Shown: piece after piece, positions 58,560 to 64,000 of the stretch
How positions within the stretch are numbered: position 1 is the stretch's first letter
Layout: each line of letters begins with the position of its first letter
Assembly: GCF_900215245.1 (NCBI RefSeq)
Contig: NZ_LT907842.1
Location: forward strand, 1,674,001 to 1,738,000
DNA length: 64,000 bases
Direction of reading: 5' to 3'
DNA from: Pseudomonas fluorescens
GTDB lineage: Bacteria; Pseudomonadota; Gammaproteobacteria; Pseudomonadales; Pseudomonadaceae
Program-made: the position numbers and the translations under genes
Notes under the pieces: generated by a model
What the model saw: the letters and a program-made list of their open reading frames with translations, nothing else
Databases searched by the model: none
Told to the model about the DNA's origin: nothing

Positions 58560-59195
58560 ATGCGACCATTTTTCAAGACATGGCTAACCATTTGCCTATT
58601 AATGCCACTGGCCGCCCACGCCACCAATCGTGAGCAACGTCTTCCTAACGTTAACGGTTTCACCCCTAAAGTTCACAGCACACCCAGCACTGCCAAGTCG
58701 GTAAAGCTGACCGTCAACCGCCCGACTCAAGTGAGCAAGGCCCACGGTAAAGCCATTCATACCCAACTGGCCGGCAACACCAAGCAAAGCAGCAATGTCC
58801 TCAGCCGCGCCGTTAATGTGCTCGGTACTCCTTATCGTTGGGGCGGCAGCAGCCCAAGTAAAGGGTTCGACTGCAGTGGCTTGGTGAAATATGCGTTTAA
58901 CGACGTAAAAGCGGTGGATTTGCCTCGCACTTCCAACGCCATGGCCGCTGGCCACGGGCTGAAGGTTGATCGCAAGGACCTGAAACCGGGGGACCTGTTG
59001 TTCTTCAAACTGAAGAGCCGCCAGGTCAACCACGTTGCCATCTACCTGGGCAACGACCGCTTTATCCACGCGCCGCGTCGTGGCAAGTCGGTGAGCATCG
59101 ACACGCTGAAGAAGCCGTTCTGGGACAAGAACTACGTGATTGCCAAGCGTGTTCTGCCTAAAGAGCAGAACAACCTGCGGGTTGTGCAGCGCTGA
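58560..59195 (+). CDS. NlpC/P60 family (C40) cell-wall endopeptidase
   Basis: 211 aa. Signal peptide to about residue 21 (AAHA/TN), a ~55-residue basic, Thr/Ser-rich linker, then the NlpC/P60 domain: Cys105 in GFDCSGLVKYAF, His158 in VNHVAIYLG, His170 in RFIHAPRRGK. Cuts peptide cross-links of peptidoglycan in the periplasm. Upstream 249 bp is AT-richer and contains no other gene. Followed by a REPIN. Confidence 0.92.
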   Translation: MRPFFKTWLTICLLMPLAAHATNREQRLPNVNGFTPKVHSTPSTAKSVKLTVNRPTQVSKAHGKAIHTQLAGNTKQSSNVLSRAVNVLGTPYRWGGSSPSKGFDCSGLVKYAFNDVKAVDLPRTSNAMAAGHGLKVDRKDLKPGDLLFFKLKSRQVNHVAIYLGNDRFIHAPRRGKSVSIDTLKKPFWDKNYVIAKRVLPKEQNNLRVVQR

Positions 59196-59220
59196 TCTCT
59201 GGCTGAAATGCGGTAAAAAA

Positions 59221-59310
59221 TGTGGGAGCGGGCTTGCTCGCGAAGGCGCAGTGTCAGTCACCATCTTAGGTGACTGATCTACCGCCTTCGCGAGCAAGCC
59301 CGCTCCCACA
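59221..59310. repeat. REPIN after the C40 peptidase gene
   Basis: TGTGGGAGCGGGCTTGCTCG and exact complement, between convergent genes (peptidase and pilT). Confidence 0.93.
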
Positions 59311-59335
59311 GTTGATTTTCATGGCACACAAGACC

Positions 59336-60370
59336 TCAGATATCCCCCGGCACCCGCGCCTGCCCCCGCGCTTCCTCCCGGCTGATCAACCCCTCATTGA
59401 CCAACGCCTTCAAGCTCATATCCAACGTTTTCATGCCCAACGCCCCACCGGTCTGTATCGCGGAGACCATTTGCGCCACCTTGTCTTCACGGATCAAGTT
59501 ACGGATGGCCGGCGTGCCCAGCATGATCTCGTGAGCCGCCACCCGCCCGCCGCCGATCTTCTTGACCAGCACCTGGGACACCACCGCCTGCAACGACTCC
59601 GACAGCATCGTGCGAACCATGGCCTTTTCCCCGGCCGGGAACACATCCACCAGCCTGTCCACGGTCTTTGCCGCCGACGTGGTGTGCACGGTGCCAAACA
59701 CCAGGTGCCCGGTCTCAGCCGCCGTCAGCGCCAGCCGTATGGTTTCCAGGTCACGCAACTCCCCCACCAGAATGACATCCGGGTCTTCCCGTAGCGCCGA
59801 GCGCAGCGCCGTGGAAAAACTGTGTGTATCGCGTTGTACCTGCCGCTGGTTGATCAAGGCCATTTTCGGCCTGTGGATAAATTCGATGGGGTCTTCCAGC
59901 GTAAGAATGTGCTGGCGCCGGTGCTGATTAAGATGGTCGATCATCGCTGCCAGCGTCGTGGACTTGCCGGACCCGGTTGGCCCGGTCACCAACACCAGGC
60001 CGCGCGGAAACCGGGTGATCCGTTGGAACACTTCTCCCAGCCCGAGGCTTTCCAGGCTTTGCACCTCGGTCGCAATGGTGCGAAACACCGCGCCCATGCC
60101 GCGCGCCTGCTGGAACACATTCGCCCGGAACCGCGCCACGCCCGGCAGCTCGAAGGCAAAATCCGTTTCAAGAGATGTTTCGAAATCCTTTTCTTGGTAC
60201 TGGTTGAGCAAAGGGCTCAATAAATCCGCCACTTGCGGGGGCGACAGCGCCGGGCCGTCCAGGGGCCAGACCTCGCCATCCACACGCAGCATCGGCGCCA
60301 CGCCAGCCGACAAATGCAGGTCAGAGGCGCCACGACGCACGCTGGCCGTCAGCAATTCAGTGATATCCAT
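59336..60370 (-). CDS. pilT: type IV pilus retraction ATPase PilT
   Basis: 344 aa. PAS-like N-terminal domain with SDLHLSAGVAPMLRVDG, Walker A GPTGSGKST (130-138), Asp box LTLEDPIEF, Walker B region DVILVGELRD and the HVGTVHT-like His box (HLVFGTVHT). Hexameric motor that depolymerises pili. The start at 60370 (GGAAAGCCCT upstream) gives the exact length of P. aeruginosa PilT; ATG at 60382 is rejected. pilU, which follows pilT in P. aeruginosa, is not present here. Confidence 0.93.
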   Translation of the reverse strand: MDITELLTASVRRGASDLHLSAGVAPMLRVDGEVWPLDGPALSPPQVADLLSPLLNQYQEKDFETSLETDFAFELPGVARFRANVFQQARGMGAVFRTIATEVQSLESLGLGEVFQRITRFPRGLVLVTGPTGSGKSTTLAAMIDHLNQHRRQHILTLEDPIEFIHRPKMALINQRQVQRDTHSFSTALRSALREDPDVILVGELRDLETIRLALTAAETGHLVFGTVHTTSAAKTVDRLVDVFPAGEKAMVRTMLSESLQAVVSQVLVKKIGGGRVAAHEIMLGTPAIRNLIREDKVAQMVSAIQTGGALGMKTLDMSLKALVNEGLISREEARGQARVPGDI

Positions 60371-60427
60371 AGGGCTTTCCATTTCCAGTAGAATGCCGCG
60401 GACTCCATATCCACGGGTGCATCTTGA

Positions 60428-61123
60428 ATGTCGACGATAGCAGACAACATTGGCCTGGTTAGCGAGCGGATCCGCGCCGCGGCCCACGCCGTGCAACGTG
60501 ACGAAAGCAGCATCCACTTGCTGGCCGTGAGCAAGACCAAACCCGCGCAAGCGGTACGCGAAGCCTATGCGGCCGGGATGTGCGATTTTGGCGAAAACTA
60601 CCTGCAGGAAGCCCTGGGCAAACAGGCCGAATTAACCGACCTGCCCTTGAGTTGGCACTTCATCGGCCCCATTCAATCGAACAAGACTCGTGCGATCGCC
60701 GAGAACTTTGCTTGGGTGCATTCCGTGGACCGCCTGAAAATCGCGCAACGCCTGTCCGAACAACGCCCGGCCGACCTGCCGCCGCTGAACATCTGCATCC
60801 AGGTCAACGTCAGTGGCGAAGCCAGCAAGTCCGGCTGTACACCCGCCGACCTGCCGGCCCTGGCCGCAGCGATCAGCGCCCTGCCGCGCCTGAAGCTGCG
60901 TGGCTTGATGGCGATCCCCGAACCGACTGAAGACCGTGCCGAGCAGGATGCAGCCTTCGCGACAGTACGCGACCTGCAGGCGAGCCTGAACCTGGGCCTG
61001 GACACACTTTCCATGGGCATGAGCCACGACCTTGAGTCGGCCATCGCCCAAGGCGCCACCTGGGTGCGGATCGGTACCGCTCTGTTTGGCGCCCGCGACT
61101 ACGGCCAGCCATCAAATGGCTGA
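60428..61123 (+). CDS. yggS: YggS family PLP homeostasis protein
   Basis: 231 aa alanine-racemase-like barrel; PLP lysine in LLAVSKTKPAQ (Lys36), FGENYLQEA, WHFIGPIQSNK, VNVSGEASKSG and LSMGMSHDLESAI. Keeps free PLP balanced; conserved partner of proC. 57 bp from divergent pilT; conserved pilT/yggS-proC-yggT order. Confidence 0.95.
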   Translation: MSTIADNIGLVSERIRAAAHAVQRDESSIHLLAVSKTKPAQAVREAYAAGMCDFGENYLQEALGKQAELTDLPLSWHFIGPIQSNKTRAIAENFAWVHSVDRLKIAQRLSEQRPADLPPLNICIQVNVSGEASKSGCTPADLPALAAAISALPRLKLRGLMAIPEPTEDRAEQDAAFATVRDLQASLNLGLDTLSMGMSHDLESAIAQGATWVRIGTALFGARDYGQPSNG

Positions 61124-61147
61124 CTTTCCTCTGAATAAGGACCTGTC

Positions 61148-61966
61148 ATGAGCAACACGCGTATTGCCTTTATCGGCGCCGGTAACATGGCGGCCAGCCT
61201 GATCGGTGGCTTGCGGGCCAAAGGCCTGCAAGCCCAGCACATCCGCGCCAGCGACCCGGGCGCCGACACGCGCGCGCGCGTCAACGCCGAGCACGGGATC
61301 GAAACCTTTGCCGACAACGCCGAAGCCATTCAGGGCGTTGACGTGATCGTGCTGGCGGTGAAACCGCAAGCCATGAAAGCCGTGTGCGAAAGCCTGCGCC
61401 CGAGCCTGCAACCGCATCAACTGGTGGTATCGATTGCCGCCGGCATCACCTGCGCCAGCATGAACCACTGGCTCGGTGCCCAGCCAATCGTGCGCTGCAT
61501 GCCCAACACCCCGGCGCTGCTGCGCCAGGGCGTGAGCGGCCTGTACGCCACATCCCAAGTGAGCGCCCAACAACGTGACCAGGCTCAAGAGCTGCTGTCT
61601 GCAGTGGGCATTGCCCTGTGGCTGGAACAGGAACACCAACTGGATGCGGTAACCGCCGTCTCCGGCAGCGGCCCGGCCTACTTCTTCCTGTTGATCGAGG
61701 CCATGACCGCCGCTGGCGTGAAACTGGGCTTGCCACATGAAGTCGCGGAGCAACTGGCCGAGCAAACCGCGCTGGGCGCGGCGAAGATGGCCGTCGCCAG
61801 CGAGGTGGATGCGGCCGAGCTGCGCCGCCGCGTGACGTCCCCGGGCGGCACCACCCAAGCGGCCATCGAATCGTTCCAGGCCGGAGGTTTTGAAGCCCTG
61901 GTGGAAAAAGCACTGGGTGCTGCAGCACATCGTTCGGCTGAAATGGCCGAGCAGCTGGGTAAATAG
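61148..61966 (+). CDS. proC: pyrroline-5-carboxylate reductase
   Basis: 272 aa. NAD(P) motif FIGAGNMAASLIGGL, RCMPNTPALLRQGVSGLYA, and the signature SGSGPAYFFLLIEAM...RRRVTSPGGTTQAAIE. Last step of proline synthesis. AAGGACC precedes the ATG; 24 bp after yggS. Confidence 0.96.
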   Translation: MSNTRIAFIGAGNMAASLIGGLRAKGLQAQHIRASDPGADTRARVNAEHGIETFADNAEAIQGVDVIVLAVKPQAMKAVCESLRPSLQPHQLVVSIAAGITCASMNHWLGAQPIVRCMPNTPALLRQGVSGLYATSQVSAQQRDQAQELLSAVGIALWLEQEHQLDAVTAVSGSGPAYFFLLIEAMTAAGVKLGLPHEVAEQLAEQTALGAAKMAVASEVDAAELRRRVTSPGGTTQAAIESFQAGGFEALVEKALGAAAHRSAEMAEQLGK

Positions 61967-62005
61967 TCGTCCCCTACTCGCAACTGGATTAGACAGGAAA
62001 CAAAC

Positions 62006-62593
62006 ATGCTCGGAATCAATGACGCTGCCATTTTCATCATCCAGACCTTGGGCAGCCTGTACCTGCTGATCGTGCTGATGCGTTTTATCCTGCAACTGGT
62101 GCGGGCGAACTTCTACAACCCGCTGTGCCAGTTCGTGGTGAAGGCCACTCAACCGCTGCTCAAGCCCCTGCGCCGAGTGATCCCGAGCCTGTTCGGCCTG
62201 GACATGTCGTCGCTGGTGCTGGCGCTGTTGCTGCAGATTTTGCTGTTTGTGGTGATCCTGATGCTCAACGGCTACCAGGCCTTCACCGTGCTGCTGTTGC
62301 CATGGGGCCTGATCGGGATCTTCTCGCTGTTTTTGAAGATCATATTCTGGTCGATGATCATCAGCGTGATCCTGTCGTGGGTCGCACCCGGCAGCCGCAG
62401 CCCAGGTGCTGAGCTGGTTGCCCAGATTACCGAGCCCGTGCTGGCACCGTTCCGTCGGTTGATACCCAACCTGGGCGGCCTGGATATCTCGCCGATCTTC
62501 GCGTTCATCGCGATCCAGCTGCTGCAAAGCTGGGTGATTCCGCGCCTGGCCTACTACGCGTTCATGCCAAAAGAACTGTTTGGCCTGATCTGA
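62006..62593 (+). CDS. yggT: YggT family membrane protein
   Basis: 195 aa with two YggT repeats, each of two hydrophobic helices (LYLLIVLMRFILQLVRANFYNP... and FWSMIISVILSWVAPGSRSP...). The conserved NP and AP...PFRRLIP motifs are present. Inner-membrane protein linked in some bacteria to osmotic or ion tolerance; role unclear. 39 bp after proC. Confidence 0.92.
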   Translation: MLGINDAAIFIIQTLGSLYLLIVLMRFILQLVRANFYNPLCQFVVKATQPLLKPLRRVIPSLFGLDMSSLVLALLLQILLFVVILMLNGYQAFTVLLLPWGLIGIFSLFLKIIFWSMIISVILSWVAPGSRSPGAELVAQITEPVLAPFRRLIPNLGGLDISPIFAFIAIQLLQSWVIPRLAYYAFMPKELFGLI

Positions 62594-62608
62594 GTGCGCT
62601 AAAAAATC

Positions 62609-62695
62609 TGCGAGGGGGCTTGCTCCCGATAGCGGTGGGTCAGTCAAACAGATGTCGACTGCCACGCCGTCATCGGGAGCAAGCCCCCTCCCACA
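62609..62695. repeat. REPIN variant (GAGGGGGCTTGCTCCCG class) before metX
   Basis: TGCGAGGGGGCTTGCTCCCG left arm and CGGGAGCAAGCCCCCTCCCACA right arm; the left head is eroded (TGCGAGG instead of TGTGGGAGG). Together with ~90 bp of unmarked sequence it fills the yggT-metX gap. Confidence 0.85.
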
Positions 62696-62784
62696 TTTGT
62701 ATCTTTGTACGGGTGCAGGCCTTTGCTTGCCGCTAGGTGCAGCGGTCTTTAGACTTACGCCTCATTTAAACGAGAGCAGGGTCG

Positions 62785-63924
62785 ATGCCAGCTGCCTTCC
62801 CCCCCGATTCTGTTGGACTGGTCGTGCCCCAATTGGCGCACTTCAGCGAGCCGCTGGCCTTGGCCTGTGGCCGTTCGCTGCCGGCCTATGACCTGATCTA
62901 CGAAACCTACGGCCAGTTGAATGCCACGGCGAGCAACGCCGTGCTGATCTGCCACGCCCTGTCCGGCCACCATCACGCCGCCGGTTTCCACAGTGCCGAC
63001 GAGCGCAAGCCCGGCTGGTGGGACAGCTGCATCGGCCCCGGCAAGCCCATCGACACCAACAAGTTCTTTGTGGTCAGCCTCAACAACCTCGGCGGCTGCA
63101 ACGGCTCCACCGGCCCGAGCAGCCTCAACCCGGAAACCGGCAAGCCGTTCGGCGCGGACTTCCCGGTACTGACCGTGGAAGACTGGGTACACAGCCAGGC
63201 CCGCCTCGCCGACCGGCTGGGCATCAAACAATGGGCCGCGGTGATCGGCGGCAGCCTGGGCGGCATGCAGGCGTTGCAGTGGACCATCACCTACCCGGAT
63301 CGCGTGCGCCATTGCCTGGCAATCGCCTCGGCGCCAAAACTGTCGGCGCAGAACATCGCGTTCAACGAAGTGGCGCGCCAAGCCATCCTCACCGACCCCG
63401 AGTTCCACGGGGGTTCGTTCCAGGAAGCAGGTGTGATTCCCAAGCGCGGCTTGATGCTGGCGCGGATGGTCGGGCACATCACGTATCTTTCCGATGACTC
63501 CATGGGCGAAAAATTCGGCCGTGGGCTCAAGAGCGAGAAGCTCAACTACGACTTCCACAGCGTCGAGTTCCAGGTGGAAAGCTACCTGCGTTATCAGGGT
63601 GAGGAGTTCTCGGGGCGTTTCGACGCCAACACCTACCTGCTGATGACCAAGGCCTTGGATTACTTCGACCCGGCCGCGAACCATGACGACGACCTGGCGA
63701 AAACCTTCGAGGGCGCCACGGCCAAGTTCTGCGTGATGTCGTTTACCACCGACTGGCGCTTCTCGCCGGCCCGCTCCCGGGAGTTGGTGGATGCCTTGAT
63801 GGCCGCCCGCAAAGACGTCTGCTACCTGGAGATCGATGCACCGCAAGGCCACGACGCCTTCCTGATTCCGATCCCGCGTTACCTGCAGGCCTTCAGCAAC
63901 TACATGAACCGAATAGCACTGTGA
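62785..63924 (+). CDS. metX: homoserine O-acyltransferase MetX (probably succinyl-type)
   Basis: 379 aa alpha/beta hydrolase with nucleophile GGSLGGMQ (Ser157), [16 protein letters not shown] and the Asp/His pair in TTDWRFSP and GHDAFL. Activates homoserine for methionine synthesis. Historically called acetyltransferase; Pseudomonas MetX enzymes are known to prefer succinyl-CoA, so O-succinyltransferase is more likely. Followed after 7 bp by metW, the conserved pair. Confidence 0.94.
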   Translation: MPAAFPPDSVGLVVPQLAHFSEPLALACGRSLPAYDLIYETYGQLNATASNAVLICHALSGHHHAAGFHSADERKPGWWDSCIGPGKPIDTNKFFVVSLNNLGGCNGSTGPSSLNPETGKPFGADFPVLTVEDWVHSQARLADRLGIKQWAAVIGGSLGGMQALQWTITYPDRVRHCLAIASAPKLSAQNIAFNEVARQAILTDPEFHGGSFQEAGVIPKRGLMLARMVGHITYLSDDSMGEKFGRGLKSEKLNYDFHSVEFQVESYLRYQGEEFSGRFDANTYLLMTKALDYFDPAANHDDDLAKTFEGATAKFCVMSFTTDWRFSPARSRELVDALMAARKDVCYLEIDAPQGHDAFLIPIPRYLQAFSNYMNRIAL

Positions 63925-63931
63925 GAACGCC

Positions 63932-64000
63932 ATGAGAGCCGACCTGGAAATCATCCAAGACTGGATCCCCGCCGGCAGCCGCGTGCTCGACCTTGGCTGC
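63932..64000 (+). CDS. metW: methionine biosynthesis protein MetW, N-terminal fragment
   Basis: The first 23 codons read MRADLEIIQDWIPAGSRVLDLGC, ending in SAM-binding motif I of MetW; the rest is beyond the window. MetW is the methyltransferase-like partner required with MetX in Pseudomonas. Confidence 0.9.
   Translation, partial: MRADLEIIQDWIPAGSRVLDLGC

Noticed and set aside
62696..62784. SAM-type riboswitch before metX
   Set aside because: Fewer than 100 bases remain after the REPIN and no SAM riboswitch core is visible.

Overview
The window is a GC-rich chromosomal segment of a fluorescent pseudomonad, most likely the Pseudomonas fluorescens group. Evidence: the gene order matches known Pseudomonas blocks (tktA / ArsR-like regulator / metK; ahcY-metF-rhlE2; bioA-rsmE; pilG-H-I-J-chpA; gshB-tonB-algH-ruvX-pyrR-pyrB-pyrC'; pilT / yggS-proC-yggT-metX-metW). 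About a dozen REPIN-type palindromes with the GTGGGAGCGGGCTTGC core also lie between genes. The species is inferred from these features and was not tested by database search.

Region by region. 1-4.2 kb: tktA (cut by the left edge) faces away from an ArsR-methyltransferase fusion and metK. 4.3-13.5 kb: ligB, a DUF1090 protein, a c-type cytochrome lipoprotein, mltA, a MAPEG protein, a CPA1 antiporter, an FNT channel, an ExoU-like patatin phospholipase and a hotdog thioesterase. 13.6-19.4 kb: an SAH riboswitch controls ahcY, followed by metF, a periplasmic binding protein and rhlE2 behind a folded leader. 19.4-31.3 kb: small metabolic and transport units, comprising LysR genes, yceI/cytochrome b561, bioA, rsmE, a D-amino-acid oxidation operon, trhA and a two-gene chromate transporter. 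31.3-38.5 kb: the complete malonate decarboxylase operon mdcABCDEGHLM, with mdcR convergent to it.

38.6-41.8 kb is the accessory part of the window. It holds an HTH-nucleotidyltransferase/HEPN toxin-antitoxin-like pair enclosed by direct repeats that each contain a REPIN. Beside it are a DUF6124-type small gene with an unusual duplicated hairpin leader, and an orphan polymorphic-toxin-like gene with a probable membrane-anchored immunity partner.

41.8-51.6 kb is a reduced Pil-Chp chemosensory operon without pilK or chpB. 51.8-57.7 kb: gshB, tonB, algH, ruvX and the pyrimidine genes pyrR, pyrB and the metal-site-degenerate pyrC'. 57.9-64 kb: a TM2 protein, an NlpC/P60 peptidase, pilT, yggS-proC-yggT, metX and the start of metW.

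Functional links: metK, ahcY, metF and metX-metW cover much of the methionine/SAM/SAH cycle. Two different sensors are seen or inferred there, an RNA riboswitch on ahcY and a palindrome-associated ArsR-like protein at metK. Pil-Chp, TonB and PilT belong to twitching motility. The strongest leads for something little described are the toxin/HEPN islet, the duplicated GUGCAA-loop leader, the ExoU-like gene with an HrpL-like promoter, and the rhlE2 leader.
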